A stretch of DNA of 64,000 nt, taken from positions 137,303,027 through 137,367,026 of the forward strand of contig CM076846.1 of NCBI GenBank assembly GCA_039519185.1, written 5' to 3'. The position numbers were made by a program, and so were the translations under genes. The notes under the pieces were generated by a model that had not been told where the DNA came from, ran no database searches, and was given only the letters and a program-made list of their open reading frames with translations. The stretch's first letter is position 1; every line of letters starts with the position of its first letter. The DNA is from Astragalus membranaceus. Its lineage: Eukaryota > Streptophyta > Magnoliopsida > Fabales > Fabaceae. This document shows positions 1-10,314 of this stretch, in pieces.

Positions 1-750
1 AAGAGGTTGAAAGAAGAAAATGCCCTGAAGTCTGCTACCATTGAGAGTTTCAGTCAGAAACTAAAAGGGGAAGAGGAGAGCAAGTTAGAAGTTCAAAGGT
101 ATCTGCAAGGAGCCAAGGAGGAAATCAAGAGACGAAGCTTGAAAGAGAAGAAGGCCCTGGAAGAAGCCAATCAGTGGAAAGAGTTATGGGATGAAGCAAA
201 AATGGAAGAGAGAACGGCGAAAAGCTTGCTTGCCAAGTCAAAGAGAGAATCCCGCATGTTACAAGCTGAATGGGAGAGTAAGTTAGACAGTGTTGTGCAG
301 AGAGAGACTCTTTTGAGAACATCCTCAGGGAATATCAGCGGGCCCTAAAGCAGAGCAAGAGGATTCTGATGAGTTGAAGGAGCGTCTTTGTCACATCAGT
401 GATGCGTACCGGCAAGTGAGGGATGAAAGTCAGTATTGGGAACATCGCTATGTTGAGCTGCTCGGTAGGATTGAAGAGCAGGCAGTCATCATTGAGCTGA
501 GGGATGAGGTTCAACACTGGAAGGGTAGGTTCTCCAAGCTATCAGAATTGGTCAACCAGGCTCTTGCGGATATGCCCAGGAGTTAAGAAAAGCTGAAACT
601 GAGATGTATCCCCTCAACACCCCGCTTGAGGTGTACAAATTTGTGGAGTACTGCAGAGCCCTAGTTGAGGAAGCCAAAGGAAAAGCCGGAAGTACCTCTA
701 CCAACAACAAAAGGAAAAAGAGTGGAAATGTCAAAGCCTTTGTATTTGAG
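1..750 (+). pseudogene. Ogre ORF1, C-terminal coiled-coil part, frameshifted
   Basis: Encodes the Lys/Glu-rich coiled-coil C-terminal part of Ogre ORF1, matching 27239-27989. The function of ORF1 is unknown; it precedes gag in Ogre elements. One-base deletions near 300, 345, 583 and 735 relative to the second copy move the reading through several frames, so no full-length product is possible. The start lies outside the window. Its 3' neighbour, after a spacer of about 340 bases, is the gag-pro gene of the same element. Confidence 0.8.
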
Positions 751-1094
751 CTTCTTTATTGTAATTTTCCATTTTTTTTATTGTACCTTTCCTTTTTCAA
801 TCATTGTATCAGAATGTCGTACTTTCAGTATTTTGTTTAAATACACCCGTTTCGCTTCCAGATTCCAATTTCAGTATAATCCAAAGAAAATGATATAACA
901 AAAACAATCAAAGATTTACCTGCGTATCTATGACAAGACATAATACACTGCGATTCTCGGCAAGACAAACTAAACACGCATTCATTCGCATTGCATTCAT
1001 TTATTCGTTCTTGTGTTCATAAGCGTGTTCCGTCAACAGAAAATTAGGCAAGCTGGTTAATCATCGCTATTGGACGCGTCTGCAAGCAAGAAAC

Positions 1095-4068
1095 ATGGAA
1101 AACGATCAAGCCAACCATGATCAGAACGATCCGCAGCCACATCAGGATGACGGAATTCCAGGAGGTCCGGATCCTAATGTCAGGGTCAGCACGATCAGAA
1201 TCAGGGGAATCAAGTCACTCAAGCTGAGATGGAAGTCCTAAAGGCTCAAATGGCGGAGGTCATAAGAGTGCTAAGTGCCTTAAGAGATGTTGGCACAACT
1301 GAAACCGCTGGGACGAACAATCCTCCTCCCCTTCCTGGGTCTGGGATCTCTCAAACCCTTCAAGCTGCGCAATGGCCTCCCTATGGTCTCCCACTGGGCT
1401 ATACGCCTCCTGCTGCTGATGCAAACCCTGGAAGAGATCCTTCGGGAACCACGGGGCACGCTCAGCCTAATACAATTGTGAATGAAGTTGGAACAGGGAC
1501 GCATCAAGCCCAGATTCAGATCCCAATTCCTGTTATTGCTCCAGGAACTCCGGCGGGTTTCAATTCACCAATAATGGTTCATCCACACGTGCAGGGCCCA
1601 GTCCCTCAGAATATTGCTCACCGACACATGACCCCGGTCGTGGCGTCGATGAATAACCCTCACTATGGTGCCGGCGGTTTCCCACAGAATTACCCTGCCG
1701 AAGCTAGAAGTCAGTATCAGATGCTGGAAGAAAGGTTAAGAGCTGTTGAAGGGGCAGGTTCCCGAGCCAGGAATGCCCATGAGTTGTGCTTGGTTCCTGA
1801 TCTAGTCCTGCCGCCCAAGTTCAAAGCACCAACTTTTGACAAATACAGAGGGACAACTTGCCCAGTCAGCCATGTGACAATGTACTGCCGAAAGATGACT
1901 GCCTACGCCCGTGATGATAACTTAATGATGCATTGCTTCCAAGAAAGTTTAGCCGGAGCTCCCCTTGACTGGTACATGCAGTTAGAGCCAACTAATATCC
2001 GTTGCTGGAAAGACATGGCGGATGCCTTCATGCGTCAATACCAGTATAACAATGATTTGGCTCCAGATAGAACTCAGCTACAATGCATGTCTAAGAGGGA
2101 TAACGAGTCGTTCAAAGAATACGCTCAGAGATGGAGGAACCTTGCGGCTCAAGTAAAACCCCCTCTGCTGGACAAGAAATGGTCCACATGTTTATGGAAA
2201 CCCTTCCTGCGTGTATTATGATAGGTTGGTTGGCAGCGTAGCCTCAAACTTCTCTGAGATGGTGGTCACAGGGGAAAGAGTAGAGAATGGTATGCGCAGC
2301 GGAAGAATAGCTCATGGCCCGACGCCTCCTGCCAGTCAAAAAAAGCCATTTTTTGGGTCTCATAAGAAGAAAGAAGGTGAAACTAATGCAGTCATCGGAG
2401 CCAGTGGTCCGTCGCACAGCAATCCATCGCAAGCTATTTCGGTTCCTCCTCAGGCACCGCTGGCACAGCCTTTTCAATCAAATTATCAGTACCGGAACTA
2501 TAATGAAAGGAAGCCTGCGTCTTTGATCCCATTCCCATGTCCTACACGGACTTGTTTAATTATCTCATCACCAACAAAATAATCAGTACTCGTCAAATGA
2601 AGCCATATCAGCCTCCCTATCCCAGAGGGTACAACGCAAATGCCACCTGCGCCTTTCATTCTGGGGCAGTAGGTCATGTGGTGGAGGATTGTAAAGCATT
2701 CAAATATGTGGTGCAAGAATTACTTGATAAGAAAAGCATATCATTTCAACAACCCAATGTAGCCACCAATCCGTTGCCAGGGCATGGAGGATCTGCTATT
2801 AATGCCGTTGACCATCAGGAGGGTCAGTGTTTGGTGAGAAAAGTTGATTGCATTCAGATGCCTTTGAATTTTATCCATGCTGAATTATGCCGTTTTGGTA
2901 TCATCAAAGAAGGGTGCGCTAGGAAAGACGCCTGTGATAATCCTCGCTGCATCGGGGCATGTGAAGGCTTTAAACCAATTCTCCAAGATCTCTTAGACAG
3001 ACACCTGGTCCAAGTGGGAATCCAGGAGAAAGAAGAAAGTGTATTTACCTTGCAATCAGGCAATGGAGGCTTCAGAGACCGATTGAAATTCCCTGCAATC
3101 TGAATTCCAGCCTAGCTGTGACGAGACCCTCGACTGTTGTTATTCCAGTACCTGCTGCTACCCCTAGTGGGGATACTAGGATGACTCCATGGAGCTGCAA
3201 TGTGCAAATGCAAGCGGAGGTCCCTAAAGGCACTCTGGATATAACAAACATTGCTGGAGGTAGTTGTATCACAAGGAGTGGAAGGATGTATACTCCTGAA
3301 AACCTTAGAAGAGAGCAATCCAAGGGAAATGAAGAAAGGGCCCGTAAGGGAAAAGACAAGGAAGCTGTAGAGTCAGGGATGTGTCGGACAAAGAAGCTCA
3401 AGAATTCCTGAGGTAATGAGACAGAGTGAATATCGGGTGGTAGACCAGCTGAATCAAACCCCATCCAAGATCTCAATGCTCTCTTTGCTGCTTAGTTCAG
3501 AGGCACATCGTGCTGCACTGCTAAAGGTCCTGAATGAAGCTCACGTCTCCCATGACATTACAGTAAACCAGCTTGATGGTATTGTTGGCAGCATTGTAGC
3601 CTCTAATTACTTGACCTTCTCAGACACTGAGCTGCCTCCGGCAGGAAAGAGTCATAATCAAGCTCTTCACATCTCAGTCAAGTGTGGGGACCATATACTT
3701 GCCAGGGTGCTTATTGATAACGGTTCATCCTTGAATGTGCTGCCTAAGTCTACAATGGATAAGCTGGATGTAGACTGTTCATATCTAAAACCGAGCTCCA
3801 CCTTGGTCAGAGCATTTGATGGGTCAGTGAAGGAAGTTTTTGGAGAAGTGGAAATGCCGCTGCAGGTAGGCCCTGAAGTATTTTATGTCGTCTTTCAAGT
3901 GATGGACATCAATTCATCCTACAGTTGCCTGCTAGGACGTCCTTGGATACATGCGGCTGGGGCAGTGCCATCCTCGCTTCATCAGAAACTCAAGTTTGTG
4001 GCTAGGGGAAAGCTGATAGTGATCTCCGGAGAGGAAGAAACATTGATAAATCGATCACCACCTGAATA
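1095..4068 (+). pseudogene. Ogre gag-pro, frameshifted and cut by TR-GAG insertion
   Basis: The gag-protease reading frame should start at the ATG at 1095, as at 28337 in the second copy. Visible parts are a Pro/Gln-rich N-terminus, the capsid-like region (about 1780-2230), a zinc-knuckle-like C/H cluster (the last Cys codon, TGT, is intact at 2690-2692) and the protease active site Asp-Asn-Gly-Ser-Ser near 3715-3730. One-base deletions near 1178, 2174, 2212, 2519, 3077, 3370 and 3412 break the frame. At 3821-3823 it keeps the Gly codon that is Trp in the other copy. The gene ends at the insertion at 4069; its G-patch tail is not present downstream here. Confidence 0.85.
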
Positions 4069-5493
4069 TGTGGATACCTTGTGTTGCAGGTAACCTGATA
4101 TTGCAGGATGTGTTTTGATGATGAAAAAGACAAAGGTAAGATTGACGGTCAAAGTCAATAAAAGTGACTAAACGTCAAGGTCACAATCCAAGACAAGCAA
4201 GCCAAGAACTGAAGATTCAAGTTTAAGGGTAGTCCTTAAATATAAGGGTAGTCCTTAGGGTTTGGGTGTGTCTTAGGAAAAAGTGTAAACTCTTTCAAAG
4301 GTCAGCTCGTATATCAAGTCTCACACACTCACAAAGTTTTTTAAAGGTGCATGCATATTTACGTAAACATTCTTATCACCTTTAAAATAACAAAATCGAT
4401 TTCCTCATGCATAAACAAAATATCAAAATCGATTTTCAGGTAAAATAGAAAAGGTAGAATCGATTGTCAGGTCATGTTTTATAATACACAAATCGATTTC
4501 TGAGCCAAATATCTTTTAAGGGAAGAATCGATTCCCAACCTTTTGCACATAACTGAGAATCGATTCCCACTTGTCTCAGGCAAGCTGAAAATCGATTCCT
4601 ACATATTTTCACTAAGTATAGAATCGACTCCTAGCTTTCCATGGTACTCAAGAATCGATTTCCCATATTTTACAAACAAAGATAAAATCGATTCCTTACC
4701 TAAATAAATCGATTCCTAGATCAAATACATTTTAACAAAGAATCGATTCCTACACTATTTTCAACGTAAAAATGAATTCCTCATAGCCTATAAATAGGCA
4801 GTGCTTCACGTTCATTTACACACAACCCATTTCACGAATCAGAGAACTTTTGAGAAAAACTCTTTACGCTTTTACTTTTGCTCGTCACGCACCGTTGGTC
4901 CGTCTGAGCTGATCTGTTGCTAAGAGTTAGTTGGGGTTGTATTCTTCAAGTTGTAATATCTGCCTACACTAGAGGTATTTCTGCATTTACAATTGTTTAT
5001 TATTTAATTGTTGTGTTTTGTTCTAGGGAGTGGGGTATCTCTCTAGGGTAGCTGCATGTACTAGGAAGTGGGGTATCTTTCTAGGGCAGTTGATTGTAAC
5101 AGGGGTGGGGTATCTCTTGTTATTGTTATATTAGATCTGAGGGCTCTCTATAGGTGGGGTATCCTAGGAGGAGAGTGCCTGAGTCTGTAAAGGTTTTCCA
5201 AGGCACCTGTAAGCCTTGTTGTTGTTTTAGTGGAAAATCTCACAAGGGTGTGAGGACTGGACGTAGGTCACTAGGAGGTGACCGAACCAGGATAAATCTC
5301 TGCGTGCTTTACTGCTTTCCTGCTTTACTGTTATACTGCTTTACTGCTTTATATTCTAATTCCTTCGCTTCCACTTAACCTGCGCGAAAATTGATCTAAG
5401 TCATTGAAAAGGGGAAAAACATTTTCAAAAGATCTGAAAAGTTTTTAAATCTCAATTCACCCCCCCTCTTGAGACTGAAGCCACTTGGTAACA
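4069..5493 (+). repeat. TR-GAG 5' LTR, copy 1
   Basis: 1425 bases, starting TGTGGATACC and ending GGTAACA. Its 5' part carries the variants of the LTR at 31324 (CAAGGTCAC, GTAAACTC). Its last 100 bases match the LTR at 8221 instead (GTTTTTAAATCTC rather than GTTTTCAATCTC). It is therefore a mosaic. U3 holds the AATCGATT array and TATA box; the R/U5 part holds four GTGGGGTATC motifs. Confidence 0.9.
4394..4797 (+). promoter_or_regulatory. Phased AATCGATT palindrome array and TATA box (U3)
   Basis: Sites start at 4394, 4427, 4458, 4491, 4526, 4558, 4590, 4622 (AATCGACT), 4653, 4686, 4707 and 4741, followed by a degenerate AATGAATT and the TATA box TATAAATAG at 4789-4797. Steps are 31-35 bases except one of 21. 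The position directly upstream of a TATA box suggests a transcription-factor or silencing-factor array. The binding protein is unknown. Confidence 0.6.
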
Positions 5494-5495
5494 AG

Positions 5496-5507
5496 TGGTA
5501 TCAGAGC
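5496..5507 (+). other. Primer binding site, initiator tRNA-Met type
   Basis: TGGTATCAGAGC lies two bases after the LTR end. It is the common plant copia PBS complementary to the 3' end of initiator tRNA-Met, where minus-strand DNA synthesis starts. Confidence 0.9.
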
Positions 5508-5545
5508 TAGACTCTTGTATAAAGAGCTTAGCCGCTTCAAGAGAA

Positions 5546-7135
5546 ATGGCTTCAGGTTGGTATACGCAAGAGGGTGCATCTCTTTTCCGTCCTCCGGGAT
5601 TCAACGGAGAAGACTATGCATATTGGAAAGAAAGAATGAGAATTTTTATTGAAGGGGTAGACTTAGATGTTTGGGATGCTGTGGAAAAAGGACCTTTCGT
5701 CCCCACACACATAGTAGATGGTATTCTTACAATAAAAAGTAGAAATGAATGGTCTGATGATGAGAAAAGAAAAGTGCAACTTAATTTACGCGCTAAAAAT
5801 ATTATTACTTCTGCTTTGAGTGCTGATGAATTTTTTCGAGTTTCAAACTGTAAATCTGCCCAAGAAATGTGGGATAATCTTCAAGTTACTCATGAGGGTA
5901 CAAGTGAAGTGAAAAGGGCAAGAATAAATACTCTTACCAGAGAGTACGAATTGTTTAGAATGAATACAGGTGAAACAATATCAGAGATGCAGAAAAGGTT
6001 CACTCACATAGTGAACAAATTGGGTTCATTAGGAAAATCATTTCCTCCCGAAGACTTGATCAACAAAGTGCTAAGATGCCTAAACCGAGAATGGCAACCA
6101 AAGGTAACTGCTATAACTGAATCAAGAAACCTAACTACCATGTCTCTTGCCACTCTGTTTGGGAAACTACTAGAGCACGAGTTAGAGCTCACTCGTCTAG
6201 CAGAGAATGAAGGAAAAGTCAAGAAAAAGAAAAACCTAGCTTTCAAAGTTTCAAGTTCAAGTTCATCCGACGACAGTGATGACTCGCAAAGTGAAAGTGA
6301 TGAAGAGGATGAGAATATAGACCTAATGGTAAGAGAATTCAAAAGGTTCATAAGGAGGTCTCTAGAAAAGAATTCTCCAACCAAAGAAGTCTCATGCAAA
6401 CAAAACTACTTAAGTCCTTTAACCTGCTACGAATGTGGGAAACCCGGACACATAAAATTGGAATGCCCAAAATTACAAAGAAAACGACCAAGAGATGAGA
6501 AAAAGGGATCCAAAGGAAAAAGGAGTAGAAAAGCCTACACAGCATGGGAAAACAGGAACTCATCAGATAGCTCAGAAAGTGAAAAAGATCAAGTTGCTCT
6601 CATGGCCGACCACGACAGCGAAAGTGAAACTGAGGTATATTCTAACTCTGAATCTTTACAAGATGCCTATGATGAATTATATGAAGCTTTTACTGAATTA
6701 CATGATAAATCATTAAAATTAGCTAAAGCGTTAGACAGATCTAAGAAAGCTATCACTCATCTGGAAAAAGACATCACTTCTTTAAACAAAGAAATAGTAG
6801 AACTTAGAAAAGAAAATGATAGTCTTGCATGCTTTAAAGAAAACCATACATGTGATAAATGTGTTGAAAGCAAAAAGAAAGTTCATGAACTAGAGTTGAC
6901 TATTGAAAAACTATCTAGAATCAAAACCATAGAAAAGCATGTTCATTACAAATCTAATTTTTCCACTAGACCATACATTAAATGTTATTACTGTGGTAAA
7001 CCTGGACATACAGCTTCTGTTTGCAGAATAAGAGGTAAACAAGTTATGAAGAAGGTATGGGTTCCCAAAAGGACCATACCAAACATTAACCCACAAGGAC
7101 CCAAAGAGATTTGGGTACCTAGAACCTTGTTTTAG
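5546..7135 (+). CDS. TR-GAG Gag protein (copia/Sirevirus type), copy 1
   Basis: Intact 529-residue Gag, the structural protein of the cytoplasmic virus-like particle. The start is the first ATG after the PBS (MASGW...); upstream codons in this frame overlap the PBS. In order: a UBN2-like copia capsid region (about residues 15-190), a Ser/Asp-rich acidic stretch (about 245-270), a CCHC knuckle C-X2-C-X4-H-X4-C near 294, a second acidic region, a coiled coil (about 370-450) and a second CCHC knuckle near 480. Long Gag with coiled coil and a distal knuckle fits Sireviruses. It differs from the copies at 32801 and 36971 by a few substitutions (for example Asn for Tyr in the acidic stretch). No pol follows. 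Confidence 0.9.
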   Translation: MASGWYTQEGASLFRPPGFNGEDYAYWKERMRIFIEGVDLDVWDAVEKGPFVPTHIVDGILTIKSRNEWSDDEKRKVQLNLRAKNIITSALSADEFFRVSNCKSAQEMWDNLQVTHEGTSEVKRARINTLTREYELFRMNTGETISEMQKRFTHIVNKLGSLGKSFPPEDLINKVLRCLNREWQPKVTAITESRNLTTMSLATLFGKLLEHELELTRLAENEGKVKKKKNLAFKVSSSSSSDDSDDSQSESDEEDENIDLMVREFKRFIRRSLEKNSPTKEVSCKQNYLSPLTCYECGKPGHIKLECPKLQRKRPRDEKKGSKGKRSRKAYTAWENRNSSDSSESEKDQVALMADHDSESETEVYSNSESLQDAYDELYEAFTELHDKSLKLAKALDRSKKAITHLEKDITSLNKEIVELRKENDSLACFKENHTCDKCVESKKKVHELELTIEKLSRIKTIEKHVHYKSNFSTRPYIKCYYCGKPGHTASVCRIRGKQVMKKVWVPKRTIPNINPQGPKEIWVPRTLF

Positions 7136-7212
7136 ATCATTGCAGGTACGCTGCAAGGTATGGGGACATGTGGATACCTTGACAGCAAAGACTCAAAGCA
7201 CATGACCGGAAC
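7136..7212 (+). pseudogene. Protease N-terminal remnant after gag stop, copy 1
   Basis: In frame after the gag TAG, the sequence encodes a worn form of the copia protease motif (Leu-Asp-Ser ... His-Met-Thr-Gly). Here one T is missing in GGAACGC compared with GGAATCGC in the later copies, so the frame breaks soon after. It marks the point where pol was lost. Confidence 0.6.
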
Positions 7213-8206
7213 GCAATAAAGTTATCAACTCTCACCCCGGAGAAAAATCTGTCATGTGACTTGTGATGAATAGAGGGAGAATCACTGGTAAAGGTTAGAA
7301 AAGTTTTATTCACCTCTAAACTGAAAATGTGCTTAAATCATAGTTTACTTAGTCAAACATGTGACTTGTGAAACAAATTGATCTCTAAACCGCATTTCAT
7401 GCATCTCTAAGGGAACATTTTTTTTAAGGCATGAAAACAAATAAAGTATTCTGATCATCCCTCTAAAACTGAGCATGTAGAATTATCATATCACCTTCTT
7501 AGAGGTTATGGTTAGAAAGGCGATAATATGATTGAGCAAGTTGAATCGTCAAAATCAGCTAGTTGATATTTTTTCACAAATCCATTTCTTCACTTATTCA
7601 AATGAGGTTTCAATTAAATGTTTTTCAAAGTGATTTTTTAAAGAAATGTGAATTTAAGTGAAATTGTGACTTGTGAATTTCTGCAGTTAAAGTGCTATTT
7701 TTTCCTGAAATCTATTTTACAATGAACTGCTAGCACTGGTATTTTTCGAAAAATACATGCTCACAATTGTTGTTTACCTAAAATAATTTTTCTCCCATAT
7801 TCTGGCTGCCATCACCAACTTTCAAACTAAGCAGCATGAAATGTATAAAGCTTAAAACAACTGCTTCACAGATTTTTGAGACTCATAATTAGCTTTTACC
7901 TGTGTTTGATAAAATATTCTCTTCATGGTCTCAAATATGTTTTTCTTCAAGTTTTGATGATCACTTACAAATCAGCAATGGCTTTTTTACCTTGTCAAAT
8001 AGCTGTGACATTCGATTCGCAAACCTTATCATATATTGACCCTCTTTGATCATGACAAAAAGGGGGAGAGAAATATAGGGTTGCATATGAGCATATAGAA
8101 CTTGCATATTATGCATCTAGTCAATAAGTCAGGGGGAGCATCATATATATATTATCTGTTTGAACTAACCTCCCACCTTGAGATGAGTTAATGTTTTGTC
8201 ATCATC
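7213..8206 (+). other. TR-GAG non-coding internal region, copy 1
   Basis: AT-rich with no ORF of note. Near its end are PPT-like tracts at about 8057 and 8131. It lacks one tract (a GATAGGGGGAGTATCGT unit) that is present at about 35402 and 39572 in the tandem copies. Confidence 0.7.
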
Positions 8207-8220
8207 AAAAAGGGGGAGAA
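8207..8220 (+). other. Polypurine tract, TR-GAG copy 1
   Basis: AAAAAGGGGGAGAA directly abuts the 3' LTR and would prime plus-strand synthesis. Earlier copies of the same G-run lie about 90 and 150 bases upstream; repeated PPTs are a known Sirevirus trait. Confidence 0.85.
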
Positions 8221-9645
8221 TGTGGATACCTTGTGTTGCAGGTAACCTGATATTGCAGGATGTGTTTTGATGATGAAAAAGACAAAGGTAAGATTGACGG
8301 TCAAAGTCAATAAAAGTGACTAAACGTCAAAGTCACAATCCAAGACAAGCAAGCCAAGAACTGAAGATTCAAGTTTAAGGGTAGTCCTTAAATATAAGGG
8401 TAGTCCTTAGGGTTTGGGTGTGTCTTAGGAAAAAGTGTAAGCTCTTTCAAAAGGTCAGCTCGTATCTCAAAGTCTCACACACTCACAAAGTTTTTTAAAG
8501 GTGCATGCATATTTACGTAAACATTCTTATCACCTTTTAAAATAACAAAATCGATTTCCTCATGCATAAACAAATATCAAAATCGATTTTCAGGTAAAAT
8601 AGAAAAGTATAAATCGATTGTCAGGTCATGTTTTATAATACACAAATCGATTTCTGAGCCAAATATTTTTTAAGGGAAGAATCGATTCCCAACCTTTTGC
8701 ACATAACTGAGAATCGATTCCCACTTGTCTCAGGCAAGCTGAAAATCGATTCCTACATATTTTCACTAAGTATAGAATCGATTCCTAGCTTTCCATGGCA
8801 CTCAAGAATCGATTTCCCATATTTTACAAACAAAGATAAAATCGATTCCTTACCTAAATAAATCGATTCCTAGATCAAATACTTTTAACAAAGAATCGAT
8901 TCCTACATTATTTTCAACGTAAAAATGAATTCCTCATAGCCTATAAATAGGCAGTGCTTCACGTTCATTTTACACACAACCCATTTCACGAATCAGAGAA
9001 CTTTTGAGAAAACTCTTCACGCTTATACTTTTGCTCGTCACGCACCGTTGGTCTGTCTGAGCTGATCTGTTGCTAAGAGTTAGTTGGGGTTGTATTCTTC
9101 AAGTTGTAATATCTGCCTACACTAGAGGTATTTCTGCATTTACAATTGTTTATTATTTAATTGTTGTGTTTTGTTCTAGGGAGTGGGGTATCTCTCTAGG
9201 GTAGCTGCATGTACTAGGAAGTGGGGTATCTTTCTAGGGCAGTTGATTGTAACAGGGGTGGGGTATCTCTTGTTATTGTTATATTAGATCTGAGGGCTCT
9301 CTATAGGTGGGGTATCCTAGGAGGAGAGTGCCTGAGTCTGTAAAGGTTTTCCAAGGCACCTGTAAGCCTTGTTGTTGTTTTAGTGGAAAATCTCACAAGG
9401 GTGTGAGGACTGGACGTAGGTCACTAGGAGGTGACCGAACCAGGATAAATCTCTGCGTGCTTTACTGCTTTCCTGCTTTACTATTATACTGCTTTACTGC
9501 TTTATATTCTAATTCCTTCGCTTCCACTTAACCTGCGCGAAAATTGATCTAAGTCATTGAAAAGGGGAAAAACATTTTCAAAAGATCTGAAAAGTTTTTA
9601 AATCTCAATTCACCCCCCCTCTTGAGACTGAAGCCACTTGTAACA
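8221..9645 (+). repeat. TR-GAG 3' LTR, copy 1
   Basis: Starts TGTGGATACC and ends TTGTAACA (one G fewer than the others). It has its own variants: CAAAAGGTCAGC, TATCTCAAAGTC, and a perfect AATCGATT where other LTRs have AATCGACT. TATA box at 8942-8950. It is the most divergent of the five LTRs. The following base is not the GAATA expected from the left flank. Confidence 0.9.
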
Positions 9646-9824
9646 GGAGGGATTTTGTTTTTCTCTTTGGGATTTTCTTGGCTTTAGGAGAGGATTTTGT
9701 TTTTGGATATGGAATGGTAATCCGACTTCATTTCAAATCATGATTGCTTTTTTCCTCAAAAATTAACTCTGGGACAATAATTCACTTATGCACTTGCCCT
9801 TCTTCTTTATTTCCCTTTTGAGCT

Positions 9825-10062
9825 CTAATTTTCTTTTATTGAAGTACCCATCTTGACCTCTTTCTTGTTCTCAGCGGTCCCCAAGTTGATCACTTCAGTG
9901 GATTCCCCGTGACGCTGAATAACCCTTTTTTCTTGCTTCATTAACCTTCTGGAGGATTTTCCCGGTCTTTCTCAACGTCCCACTCTGCTTGATTGATAAG
10001 GTGATCAAAGTCAAAATATGGACCGTTGGCACTGTTATTTTGAGAGACAATTGCTGTGGATT
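9825..10062 (-). pseudogene. Start of RT exon of the reverse Ogre-like element
   Basis: On the minus strand the codons resemble those at 41806-42040 in the main Ogre: the Asp-Phe-Asp ... Asn-Gln-Ala-Glu segment, then a Glu-Ser-Thr-Glu ... Asn-Leu-Gly-Thr segment. One frame break lies near 9945. It stops before any RT motif, so the enzyme is missing. Confidence 0.65.
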
Positions 10063-10314
10063 CGCTTTTTGCCGAGGCGAAAAAGCAGAATGGAAGGTGA
10101 GACAAGCAAGCAAAAATAATAAAGAAAGGAAGAGACACATGAAATGAAAAGGAATTGATTTTTATTGATTGGAATTCAAAAACAACGTTTTTATTGATGA
10201 TGATGATTTAGAAAATAAAAACATGTGCACCCCTAACAACTGGTCCTGTGGCCTTGAGCAGAGCCACAGGGTTGCATTACAAATGACTACTTTAAATCAA
10301 AGGTCCCAGGAGGA
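10063..10314 (-). other. Intron-like region of the reverse Ogre-like element
   Basis: On the minus strand this follows the gag-side stop. It shares short motifs with the intron at 41613-41804 of the main Ogre (TGTAATGC, GGCTCTGC-CAAGGCC, CACATGTTTTC, ATCATCAATAAA). This supports an Ogre-type intron also in this subfamily. Exact splice sites are not certain. Confidence 0.5.

Larger units (their letters stand above)
1..4068 (+). mobile_element. Ogre-type (Ty3/gypsy, Tat) internal fragment, copy A
   Basis: Runs parallel to 27239-31323 at near identity: end of ORF1, spacer, then gag-pro. It is open at the window edge and stops at 4068, where a TR-GAG LTR begins. The last five bases (4064-4068, GAATA) are the same target site used in the other Ogre copy at 31319-31323. 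Compared with that copy it has about ten single-base deletions and one in-frame 6-base deletion, so its frames are broken. It is either a decayed duplicate or poorly corrected assembly of a repeat. Confidence 0.9.
4069..9645 (+). mobile_element. TR-GAG element derived from a SIRE-type Ty1/copia, copy 1
   Basis: Two LTRs of 1425 bases (4069-5493 and 8221-9645), both TG...CA, flank an internal region of 2727 bases with a tRNA-Met-type PBS, one gag ORF and a polypurine tract, but no pol. That is the structure described as TR-GAG (terminal-repeat retrotransposon with GAG domain). Mobilisation would need pol from a relative. Left flank is GAATA; right flank is GGAGG, so the target-site duplication does not match and this copy looks recombinant. 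Coiled-coil gag with two zinc knuckles and repeated PPTs point to the Sirevirus lineage. Confidence 0.85.

Noticed and set aside
5154..5378. A 74-codon ORF repeated in every TR-GAG LTR (also 9307, 32409, 36579, 40749)
   Set aside because: It starts at GTG, lies in R/U5 of the LTR, and repeats only because the LTR does. No domain or codon evidence.
6004..6399. Minus-strand ORFs opposite TR-GAG gag (also 33259, 37429)
   Set aside because: Shadow of the gag codon pattern (Ser-rich strand opposite acidic codons).
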